NCBI GenBank assembly: GCA_016930235.1 | Contig: JAFGHI010000060.1 | Span: 1-51,956 of the forward strand | Reading direction: 5' to 3' | DNA: 51,956 nucleotides | Source of the DNA: Candidatus Omnitrophota bacterium | GTDB lineage: Bacteria > Omnitrophota > Omnitrophia > Omnitrophales > Aquincolibacteriaceae | Shown here: piece by piece, positions 28,255 through 35,229 of the stretch | How the letters are laid out: each line of letters starts with the position of its first letter | Numbering within the stretch: position 1 is the first letter of the stretch | The notes under the pieces: model-generated | Seen by the model: the letters and a program-made list of their open reading frames with translations, nothing else | Databases searched by the model: none | Told to the model about the DNA's origin: nothing | Position numbers and translations under genes: made by a program

Positions 28255-28573
28255 GGATTTGTTGCTCCTGTGTCTTTGTTAGGCGAACGGCACTCGCCAA
28301 AAATCGTTTCCACTTCCTTGCTGTGGCCTTCACATCCATTTTCAGCCACCGCACGTTCTCATATAATTCCTCTTGAATCGGTTGATCCACAGTCTTCTCG
28401 GCGAACTCCACAGTCTTACGAAGCATTTGGACCTGCCTGAGCTTTTTCTCAATATGCAGCGATAAATCCATGGCTTCGCCGATTGAATCGGATCCCACCT
28501 TGGAAGCCAAATCTTTGTACTCGGCTTCAATGTGATCGATCGACGGTTTAATTAACGCGCTTGTAATATTCAT
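28232..28573 (-). CDS. Small helical protein of unknown function
   Basis: A 113-residue, all-helical, soluble protein with no recognised family. Charged heptads (EKKLRQVQMLRKTVEFAEKT) suggest a helical bundle. The ATG at 28571-28573 (AGGA upstream) is preferred over 28594. It is translationally coupled to the EIIA-like gene and is the first gene below a three-repeat operator, so the pair is probably regulated as a unit. Confidence 0.65.
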   Translation of the reverse strand: MNITSALIKPSIDHIEAEYKDLASKVGSDSIGEAMDLSLHIEKKLRQVQMLRKTVEFAEKTVDQPIQEELYENVRWLKMDVKATARKWKRFLASAVRLTKTQEQQIHATTFAA

Positions 28574-28627
28574 TTCTTCTGATCCTGTTATCATGTTTTA
28601 AGATTTCTTTCTTGAACCATAGGCGAG

Positions 28628-28671
28628 ATAGTAGCAAACACAACATTAAAAAAGCATTAAATTAGCATTAA
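28628..28671 (-). promoter_or_regulatory. OmpR/PhoB-type operator and -10 box
   Basis: Three direct repeats lie at an exact 11-bp pitch. On the plus strand they read ACATTAA (28643), GCATTAA (28654) and GCATTAA (28665); on the transcribed minus strand they read TTAATGC/T. A TACTAT -10 box (28628-28633) follows 9 bp downstream and there is no -35 box. That layout is known for OmpR/PhoB-family activators, which stand in for the -35 element. The adjacent winged-helix response regulator (30193-30867) is the obvious candidate, by inference. Confidence 0.65.
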
Positions 28672-28708
28672 AACTTTTTAAGGCTTTAATTGACTGTTGG
28701 ATAAGGGT

Positions 28709-30196
28709 TTACAACGACTTTAGGATGGGTAGGCTGACGGTGACCCGGGTTCCCCGGTCCGGCTGACTTTGAATGGTAATGCTTCCCTGGTGAGCATCGC
28801 AAATGGCTTTCGCGATATTGAGCCCGAGTCCGGCGCCTTCATGGGAGCGGGCCTTATCGGTTCTGTAGAATCTTGAAAAAACTTTTTCCTGCATTTCATA
28901 TTCAATTCCAATCCCGGTATCCACGACCTCCACGCGGGCTTGATCACTAGATACGCGAAGGCTTAAACCAATCTTTCCTCCTTCGGGCGTAAATTTGATG
29001 GCATTATCCAGCAAATTACTGAAAAGTCTCTTGAGGTAAACGGGATCTCCCTCAACCTCAACCGCTTCTTTGATATCGGTGGTCCATTCGATCCTCTTCT
29101 TCTTAATCCTGTCTTCAAACCGAGAGGCCGACTGCTCCAAAATATGCTGAAGCGAGACCTTCTTTTTTTCGAACCGGAGCTTTCGGGCGTCACTGCGGAC
29201 AAGCAGCAGGAGATCATCCACCAACCGGATAAGTTCATTGGCCTCGCTTTCAATCACGCGCAGGGTCTCAAGAAGCGCCTCGGGCGAACGCGGCCGTCTT
29301 AAGGCCAGGTCAACTTCCCCGCGGATAATCGCCAGGGGGGTTTTGAGTTCATGAGAGATATCCGAACTGAAATCCTGAATCGCCTGCGTCGTTTTCTCGA
29401 TACGGTCCATCATTTCATTTAAGGTTTCGGCCAGGCGGTCAATCTCATCTCCCGTTTGGGTCCTGGGCAGGCGGCCTTTAAGATAAGCAGCATTGATACC
29501 GCGCGCCTTGGTGATCATAAGATCGATCGGCCTTAACGTCCGTCTGGCCAAAAACCAGCCTCCGATACAGGCAGCCAACACCGCCCCGGGAATCGACACC
29601 AGGATGATAACAGCCAGACGGTTGAGCGCGCTCTCAAGATCTTGAATGGACACACCGCACTGGATCACAAACAAGGGATGACCGTTATACCGGATCATAT
29701 GATAGTAAAGCCGTATGGCTTTCTTCTGGAAATGAATCGTTTGAAACGATTCCCCCGCTTCCATAAAAACGGAATCGCGCTCAAAATTGGGAAAAATGAT
29801 CTCCGTCTGCCAACCGGACAGGTTGCCGATAAGCGGACGGTGATCAAGCCCGACAACCCTCACCAGATAAGAGCTTTTCGTGATCCTTTTTCCCGAGATT
29901 TCCCAAGCTGTAAAAATTTCGCCCAACTTAAACCGGAGTTCCGGCGGATATTGAAACGGAATGAGCGGATACTGACTCTCTTCCATAATCGTCAAACCAA
30001 TGGAGATCCCCTGAAGATAACTCTCGATCGATTGTTTTATCCCGATCGCTTCCTGTCTCAGATTCTGATCGGTATCCCGGAAAAGGGCCCTGGATAATTC
30101 GGTATACATCAAAAACGAGAAGACCGACAAAAGGAGAGCCAAAACAAGGGCGTACCAAATCGTTAAGCGGAATTTGACGGACCGGAACGGGTTCAT
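28709..30196 (-). CDS. Sensor histidine kinase of the heavy-metal (CusS) type
   Basis: A 495-residue membrane kinase. The first span is at residues about 11-33, a periplasmic sensor domain runs from about 34 to 185, and the second span is at about 190-215. A HAMP region (ARRTLRPIDLMITKARGI), the phospho-acceptor His in SSDISHELKTPLAIIRGEVD, and an HATPase_c domain follow (NLLDNAIKFTPEGG, VVDTGIGIE, GAGLGLNIAKAI). The domain order and LALRRPRSPEALLETL resemble CusS/heavy-metal sensors. It overlaps the regulator gene by 4 bp. The metal is not evident from sequence. Confidence 0.93.
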   Translation of the reverse strand: MNPFRSVKFRLTIWYALVLALLLSVFSFLMYTELSRALFRDTDQNLRQEAIGIKQSIESYLQGISIGLTIMEESQYPLIPFQYPPELRFKLGEIFTAWEISGKRITKSSYLVRVVGLDHRPLIGNLSGWQTEIIFPNFERDSVFMEAGESFQTIHFQKKAIRLYYHMIRYNGHPLFVIQCGVSIQDLESALNRLAVIILVSIPGAVLAACIGGWFLARRTLRPIDLMITKARGINAAYLKGRLPRTQTGDEIDRLAETLNEMMDRIEKTTQAIQDFSSDISHELKTPLAIIRGEVDLALRRPRSPEALLETLRVIESEANELIRLVDDLLLLVRSDARKLRFEKKKVSLQHILEQSASRFEDRIKKKRIEWTTDIKEAVEVEGDPVYLKRLFSNLLDNAIKFTPEGGKIGLSLRVSSDQARVEVVDTGIGIEYEMQEKVFSRFYRTDKARSHEGAGLGLNIAKAICDAHQGSITIQSQPDRGTRVTVSLPILKSL

Positions 30197-30867
30197 TCTT
30201 CGATTAAGCGGTAACCGGAACCGCGCACGGTTTCAATACGGCTTTTCTTGCGCGTTCCGTCGATCTTTTTTCTCAGGAAGTTGATAAAGACATCAATGGT
30301 ATTGCTCATCGGATCGAAATGAATGTCCCAGACGTGTTCGGCAATCTCCGTCCTGGAGACCACTTCTCCTTTCCTTCTCAGTAAAAACTCAAGGAGCGAA
30401 AATTCTTTCTGAGACAGCGTGACTTCTTCGGCGCCCACGATGACCTTTCGAGTCATCAGATCGATCGCGAGGTCCCCGGAAGAAAGTTCCCGTTCCTCTT
30501 GAAAGCTTCGGGGACGCCGGGTAAGAGCGCGTAAGCGGGCCAAAAGTTCATCAAAGGAGAAAGGCTTGGTGAGATAATCATCAGCCCCGGAATCAAGCCC
30601 TTTGATCCTGTCCTCCACTGCGTCGCGGGCGGTCAGGATCAAGATCCCGACTTGAATCCCGGCTTCGCGAATCTTCCGGCATAGATCCAGACCGCTGATT
30701 TTGGGAAGCATCCAATCCAAGATCGCAAGGTCATACTCATTGCTTGAAACATATTCCCAACCCTGTTCGCCGTCCAAGGCCGCATCCACAGCGTATCCTT
30801 CTTCCTTCAGGCCCCGGATAATGAAGCTCGCCATCTTCTTTTCATCTTCCACGAGCAAGACTCTCAT
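30193..30867 (-). CDS. OmpR/CusR-type response regulator
   Basis: A 224-residue regulator. The receiver domain has the acidic pair in VEDE, phospho-acceptor Asp51 in LAILDWMLPKISGLDL, and LTKPFSFDELLAR. The C-terminal winged helix reads VTLSQKEFSLLEFLLRRKGEVVSR, WDIHFDPMSNTIDVFINFLRKKI and VRGSGYRLIE. HFDPMSNTIDVHI-type sequences are typical of CusR/CzcR. It lies 3 bp after the CDF exporter gene and overlaps the kinase gene. Confidence 0.95.
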   Translation of the reverse strand: MRVLLVEDEKKMASFIIRGLKEEGYAVDAALDGEQGWEYVSSNEYDLAILDWMLPKISGLDLCRKIREAGIQVGILILTARDAVEDRIKGLDSGADDYLTKPFSFDELLARLRALTRRPRSFQEERELSSGDLAIDLMTRKVIVGAEEVTLSQKEFSLLEFLLRRKGEVVSRTEIAEHVWDIHFDPMSNTIDVFINFLRKKIDGTRKKSRIETVRGSGYRLIEE

Positions 30868-30870
30868 TCT

Positions 30871-31761
30871 TTAGATTTCTCCTTCCGGATCGAAATGAAC
30901 CGTCACATCCGCATTTGTGTAACGTTTTCGCATGGCTTCGATCAGGCTTTCGGTCATTTGATGCGCCTCATTGAAGTTCTGCTGCCCGCCGATCTCAATA
31001 TGAAAATCCAGAAAAACCTTCCCCCCCACTTTCCTCGTCCGCAAATTATGGATCCCCGCAATCGAAGGATTGAAATTCAACACCAGGGATTCGATCTCGC
31101 GTCTCGCCTGCGGCGGCAAGGCCCGGTCCAAAAGTTCATCGATCGATTTACGCAGGATCTCATAAGCCGCGTGGCAAACATAAATCGCAATCGCGATGGA
31201 AATAAGAAGATCCCAAACTACCCATTTTGTCAGGGCAACAAGGACGAGGGAAACAATCACGCCGACGTTCGAAAGGATATCAGTCACATAATGCAACTTT
31301 TCGCTTTTCATCACAAGGGATTCACTGTGCCGGCTGACCGTCTTAAGCCGCCAAACAAGAAGAAGCGTGGCCAGAATCGCGAAAAGCATCACACCGATTC
31401 CAAGCGACAGAACTTGAATCTCCTCACCAAAAATCAAACGTCTCACCGATTCATAAACAATATAAAGACCGGTTAAGGTGAGAAGGACGCTTTGGAAAAG
31501 CCCTGCCAGGCTTTCAATTTTTTCATGCCCGTAAGCATGTTCCTCATCGGGCGGCTGGGAGGCCCCTTGGAGTGCCAGAAGGTTGACAATAGACGCCCCG
31601 ACATCCATCAAGGAATCGAGTGCCGAAGCCAAAATGGCCATTGACCTCGTCACGAGAGCAGCTAAAACTTTGATGAGCGCAAGACAACCCGCAACAATAA
31701 TCGATAAATAGAGGGCCCCCATTAACCGTTTTGGCTTGCCTGGATCCTTTGGATCGTCCAT
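30871..31761 (-). CDS. Cation diffusion facilitator metal exporter
   Basis: A 296-residue CDF antiporter with six membrane spans and a C-terminal cytoplasmic ferredoxin-like domain. The transport site matches the Zn/Fe-type members: Asp49 and Asp53 in SALDSLMDVGAS, His157 and Asp161 in LHYVTDILSNVG. HAYGHEKIESLAGLFQ is also diagnostic. The ATG at 31759-31761 has GGAG 8 bp upstream and is preferred to a GTG at 31782. It heads an exporter-regulator-kinase operon, so metal-induced efflux is the likely theme. Confidence 0.93.
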   Translation of the reverse strand: MDDPKDPGKPKRLMGALYLSIIVAGCLALIKVLAALVTRSMAILASALDSLMDVGASIVNLLALQGASQPPDEEHAYGHEKIESLAGLFQSVLLTLTGLYIVYESVRRLIFGEEIQVLSLGIGVMLFAILATLLLVWRLKTVSRHSESLVMKSEKLHYVTDILSNVGVIVSLVLVALTKWVVWDLLISIAIAIYVCHAAYEILRKSIDELLDRALPPQARREIESLVLNFNPSIAGIHNLRTRKVGGKVFLDFHIEIGGQQNFNEAHQMTESLIEAMRKRYTNADVTVHFDPEGEI

Positions 31762-31904
31762 CTCAGAAACTCCTACCTTCACTGAACCTGTTTGTTTTAA
31801 AAGAGTTACCCTATTGTGACGAAAGCCTTTAAGACTTGCAACAATAAAAACTTCGTCCCTTAAGCACCCCCTGATTGGGCCGATAATATACCTGAGGATT
31901 ATCC

Positions 31905-32282
31905 ATGAAAAAAGCGGCGTTTCTCCTATTTTTAATGTTGGCGGTTGTTTGTTTCCAAACCGGCTGTGTCGGTTACGGGCTCCCGCATATTTTTAACGAA
32001 AAACCCTTTACCCTCCTTCGCGGAGGAGATCAATTCGGCCGCGATATCCTGGCCAACCGTCTGATTGTGGCCAACCACATGCTGCCGATCAAGGATATGC
32101 ATAAAAATGAGGTCCTGACAATCCTGGGTGAACCGCAAACGATTGACATCACGGCCCGCAATATTTCCGAAGACTGGCATTATATTTATTACAAACGTTA
32201 TAAGACCTGGCCGGACACCGGCAAAGGTGTCTTCCTGGTCCGTTTTTATCACGACAAGGTCATTGACGTGGTGAAAGTCTGA
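31905..32282 (+). CDS. BamE/SmpA-like outer membrane lipoprotein
   Basis: A 125-residue lipoprotein with signal segment AAFLLFLMLAVVCFQTGC, where Cys21 would be lipidated. IKDMHKNEVLTILGEPQTID resembles the repeated helix-strand unit of BamE/SmpA and related proteins (family GMskseVlalLGsPx). The C-terminal part (WHYIYYKRYK, VRFYHDKVIDVV) fits the same fold. GAGG lies 8 bp upstream of the ATG. The exact role is not known. Confidence 0.8.
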   Translation: MKKAAFLLFLMLAVVCFQTGCVGYGLPHIFNEKPFTLLRGGDQFGRDILANRLIVANHMLPIKDMHKNEVLTILGEPQTIDITARNISEDWHYIYYKRYKTWPDTGKGVFLVRFYHDKVIDVVKV

Positions 32283-32815
32283 AGATCAACGCGAAATCGA
32301 TTATCCTAAGTTTTTTTTCACTTCTTTATACAGGAACCCTTCTTGCCCTGGCCTTTTATCTGCTTGGGCTCGTTCATTTCCTGCGCAAGCTCGGCCTCTA
32401 CCAGCCCGCCTTGAGCGCCATTTGTTATGCCTTTGCATTGTTCATCCTCATCTGGGTTTGGTCGCGCCGCAAAAATTTATCCGGGAAAGATTGGGGCCTT
32501 TTGGTTCTTATCCTTGCTTTGTATTTCACGCACTATTTCTTTGTCCGCTACGAGATCGAAAAAATCCATCTCGTCAGTTACTCGCTCCTGGCGATTTTGT
32601 ACCAAAAGACACTGACTTCCTACAAAACTTCAAATTGGACCTTGCTCCTGGCAGGTTTAGGGTGCGCGCTCGTGGGGACCGTTGACGAGGTCCTCCAGTA
32701 TTTTATCCCCAGGAGATTTTTTCAGTGGTCGGACATTTATTTGAACGCGGTCTCGGGTGTACTCGGGCTTGCCTTGCTTTTTATCTTATCGGACAAAACA
32801 AAAAAGGTTTCCTGA
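32279..32815 (+). CDS. VanZ-like membrane protein, probable CTG start
   Basis: A VanZ-like polytopic protein; TVDEVLQYFIPRRFFQWSDIYLNAVSGVLG is the family signature (given here as a contiguous region around residues 132-161). The frame is open from 32267. An ATG/GTG/TTG start exists only at 32411, which would delete the first membrane span (SIILSFFSLLYTGTLLALAF). A CTG at 32279 overlaps the stop of the lipoprotein gene (CTGA) and restores a 178-residue protein with a normal N-terminus. The start is therefore inferred. The stop lies 4 bp from that of the converging epimerase gene. Confidence 0.7.
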   Translation: MKINAKSIILSFFSLLYTGTLLALAFYLLGLVHFLRKLGLYQPALSAICYAFALFILIWVWSRRKNLSGKDWGLLVLILALYFTHYFFVRYEIEKIHLVSYSLLAILYQKTLTSYKTSNWTLLLAGLGCALVGTVDEVLQYFIPRRFFQWSDIYLNAVSGVLGLALLFILSDKTKKVS

Positions 32816-32819
32816 ATCC

Positions 32820-33788
32820 CTAAAGATCCTTCTTGAGGAGTCCTGAGCCCAGGCTTTGGGAATTCTTGAGCCAGTCCAGGGTTTCGGAAATCCCGCCCTC
32901 TAAATCCCCCGTGAAGTGGAAACCCAGGTCTGTAAATTTCTTGTTGGAAACATGATAGGAGAGCTGGTTCATGATCTCGCTTTGAACCATTTCAAAGTGG
33001 ACTTCCGGGACCTCTTTGGAAATACACGCAACAATATCTTTCGGCGTCGAGTTCAAGGTCACAATGTTATAAACTTCCTGGTTAAACAAATCTTTCCGGA
33101 GAATAAATTCAAGCGCGCGTCCGGCATCTTGTAAATCCAGGTAGGGACGGACCTGGTCCCAGGCGGTTTTCCAAACGGTCAGCATCTTCCCCTGCGCCGC
33201 CAGCCAGCAGAATTTGTTGATTATGGTATGAAATCTCATCCCCGGCGAAACACCGTAAATGGTCCCGAAACGGCAGATCACAAACCGGATATTCTCAAAA
33301 CTCGCAAGTTCCCTCAAATGCCGCTCGCCCACAATCTTGGATTCCGCATAAGGGCTTTGAGGTTTCAGATGGTCCACCGGGCAATTTTCATCGACAAGCG
33401 ACTCGGACTTTCCGTAAACACTGGTGGTCGAGGCAAAAATAAGGCGGGAGTCGGTCCGGATACAGGCCTCCGCGACCCTCTCGGTCCCGTTCACATTGAC
33501 GCTCTCCACCTTTTCCGGGTCTTTAAAACTCTCGGCAGCGTTTGTGACGGCCGCCAAATGAATGACCGCATCCGCCCCGTCAAACCTTCTTTCCAGGTCT
33601 GCGGTGGTAATGTCTTCTTCGAAAAACCGGTATTTTCCGTTCTCCGGAAGATTAAATAAAGACGCGTAACGCTCGGTGGAAAGATTATCGATCATCCAGA
33701 TCTCGGTTTCAGGAAACATCCCCGGCAATTCCCGGATTAAATAGGAACCGATATGTCCCAGCGCGCCTGTCACCACAATCTTTTTCAT
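32820..33788 (-). CDS. NAD-dependent epimerase/dehydratase (extended SDR)
   Basis: A 322-residue short-chain dehydrogenase of the sugar-nucleotide epimerase type. The NAD-binding motif VVTGALGHIGSYLIREL starts at residue 4, with VIHLAAVTNAAE in the middle. The catalytic pair is Tyr and Lys in SPYAESKIVGE, preceded by FASTTSVYGKSE. The substrate cannot be assigned. The ATG at 33786-33788 has GAGGTG upstream and is preferred to 33815. Confidence 0.92.
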   Translation of the reverse strand: MKKIVVTGALGHIGSYLIRELPGMFPETEIWMIDNLSTERYASLFNLPENGKYRFFEEDITTADLERRFDGADAVIHLAAVTNAAESFKDPEKVESVNVNGTERVAEACIRTDSRLIFASTTSVYGKSESLVDENCPVDHLKPQSPYAESKIVGERHLRELASFENIRFVICRFGTIYGVSPGMRFHTIINKFCWLAAQGKMLTVWKTAWDQVRPYLDLQDAGRALEFILRKDLFNQEVYNIVTLNSTPKDIVACISKEVPEVHFEMVQSEIMNQLSYHVSNKKFTDLGFHFTGDLEGGISETLDWLKNSQSLGSGLLKKDL

Positions 33789-33833
33789 AGCATTCACCTC
33801 TCGGCTAGCGAGCATATTTTATGCCGAGTCCGG

Positions 33834-34844
33834 TTATAGGGCAAGAACAACTCTCGCCAATTTTTCTCTGAGAAGAATTTCGTTGATAAAAACACCGCCC
33901 GCAAAAACGTCGCACAAATAACGGTCATATTTGTCGGATTTCGTCGTCGCAATCGTCGCAAAAGGGACTTTCTGGAGTTCACGTTCCAGGAACCGCTTGG
34001 CCTTCAATCCCCGCTTCATCTTGATCTCGGGACAATCGATCCCGCGAAGCCGGAGCTTCTGACGCGTCCAATGCCCGAAGCCCAGCTCAACCTTGGCCCA
34101 GACGGTATCGCCGTCGATCACGTGATCGATAAACGCGCGGTAGGTGTAGAGATCCTCCGTCCGCACACGCTTATCTTTCCGGACACGCAATTTCCCGCGC
34201 AGCCTTCTGACAAAATCGCCGGCCTTTACCTTTCGTGTGATCCTTGCCGGCAATTCCAGATAATTGGAAAATCCAAGGTCAAGGACGACAGCATTTTTCA
34301 AGGGTTCCAGTTCGGAAGGAACGATTCGATAACAGCCGAGTCGGCCGCGCTTAGGGGTAAGCGTTAAACGGTAAGGGGTAAGGGATAAGGATTTTTTGCC
34401 GCGGTTTTTTCGGATTTCCTTGTGTAGCTCTGCGATCGTCCAGTCGCCTGCTTCTGCCTTCTTCGTTAAAGCTAAACGTTCTTGTTTATCATTAACGGAT
34501 AAAAGCTCTTGATAGTGTCTCCAACCCAATTTTCCACACGTGTGGAAAATTGGATAGGCTCGATAAAATTCGAGTGAATAATAGAGAAACTTCTCGTGAA
34601 CTTTGATATCACGCGCAAGCCGTAGGATAATGCTTTCACCATAAGCGGCCCGCTCTTTATGCAAGAGCACGTGCGTGTCGATTAAACGGCCGACTTCCCA
34701 GCGCGTTCGAACCGCCTCCTGTTCGAAAGCCCGGCGGGCTCGTTCACGGCCTTCTGAAATGACACGGCAGACTTCTTTCCGTAGAGAAGAATACGTTTTG
34801 GGAACTTTGGACGGGGCGCTCCGGACGGTGATCGCAGTCTTCAT
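33834..34844 (-). CDS. DUF1016-N/thermonuclease fusion protein
   Basis: A 336-residue two-domain protein. The N-terminal half (residues about 15-150: LRKEVCRVISEGRERARRAF, EVGRLIDTH, YGESIILRLARDI, LGWRHYQELLSV) matches the DUF1016/YhcG N-terminal DNA-binding region. The C-terminal half is a staphylococcal-nuclease fold with AFIDHVIDGDTVWAKVE, LRLRGIDCPEI and KYDRYLCDVF, so the catalytic Asp, Arg, Glu and Arg residues all appear to be there. A basic, low-complexity linker (SLSLTPYRLTLTPKRG) coincides with short DNA repeats. Start 34844 is preferred to a TTG at 34880. Confidence 0.82.
   Translation of the reverse strand: MKTAITVRSAPSKVPKTYSSLRKEVCRVISEGRERARRAFEQEAVRTRWEVGRLIDTHVLLHKERAAYGESIILRLARDIKVHEKFLYYSLEFYRAYPIFHTCGKLGWRHYQELLSVNDKQERLALTKKAEAGDWTIAELHKEIRKNRGKKSLSLTPYRLTLTPKRGRLGCYRIVPSELEPLKNAVVLDLGFSNYLELPARITRKVKAGDFVRRLRGKLRVRKDKRVRTEDLYTYRAFIDHVIDGDTVWAKVELGFGHWTRQKLRLRGIDCPEIKMKRGLKAKRFLERELQKVPFATIATTKSDKYDRYLCDVFAGGVFINEILLREKLARVVLAL
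34351..34390. repeat. Short GGGGTAAG-type repeats inside the nuclease gene
   Basis: Repeated AGGGGTAAG and GGGATAAGG units lie close together (34353-34390) in the segment that encodes the linker between the two domains. The reading frame stays open through them. This looks like expansion or insertion of a simple intergenic-type repeat in a coding region. Confidence 0.5.
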
Positions 34845-34901
34845 AATCTTTAAACTACCACGAGCCGGAAGCGGGTTCAACCGGGAAACCTGGATATTTT
34901 T

Positions 34902-34931
34902 TTGGGACTCCGCCGGGGACTTTGTTATAAT
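34902..34931 (+). promoter_or_regulatory. Promoter of the RiPP operon, leaderless
   Basis: A perfect TATAAT -10 box (34926-34931) stands 18 bp after TTGGGA (34902-34907, four of six matches to the -35 consensus). The ATG of the first gene begins at 34939, just 7 bases past the -10 box, so the transcript should start at or within a base or two of the start codon. No ribosome binding site is present. Confidence 0.7.
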
Positions 34932-34938
34932 ACGCGCT

Positions 34939-35229
34939 ATGAATCCAACAGCTTATTACACCAAAAATCCGGACTTTATCCAGCGCGAGGTCGCCGGGGA
35001 ATGTATCCTGGTACCCCTCAAAAAAACCGCGCACGAATCGGGCAGTCTCTACGTCCTCAATGAAATGGCCGCTTGGGTTTGGAACAATCTCGACGGGAAC
35101 CGAACTCTTAATCAAATCAAGGCAGAATTACTGTCAGAATACGATGTCGCTGAAAACAACCTAGAAAGCGACTTACAATCCCTTTTTCAAGATCTTACGT
35201 CCATTCAGGCCATTCAAGAGAAGACTTAG
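34939..35229 (+). CDS. PqqD-like RiPP recognition protein
   Basis: A 96-residue PqqD-family protein (RiPP recognition element). These small winged-helix proteins bind the leader of a precursor peptide and present it to modifying enzymes. LYVLNEMAAWVWNNLDGNRT, followed by NQIKAELLSEYDV and ESDLQSLFQDL, is the family pattern. The ATG at 34939-34941 lies directly after the promoter; a longer upstream frame would run through the promoter and is rejected. Its stop overlaps the GTG of the next gene. Confidence 0.85.
   Translation: MNPTAYYTKNPDFIQREVAGECILVPLKKTAHESGSLYVLNEMAAWVWNNLDGNRTLNQIKAELLSEYDVAENNLESDLQSLFQDLTSIQAIQEKT

Noticed and set aside
34675-34938. Upstream extension of the first PqqD-like gene
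   Set aside because: The extra 88 codons run antisense through the nuclease gene and across the promoter; the ATG at 34939 gives the full family length.
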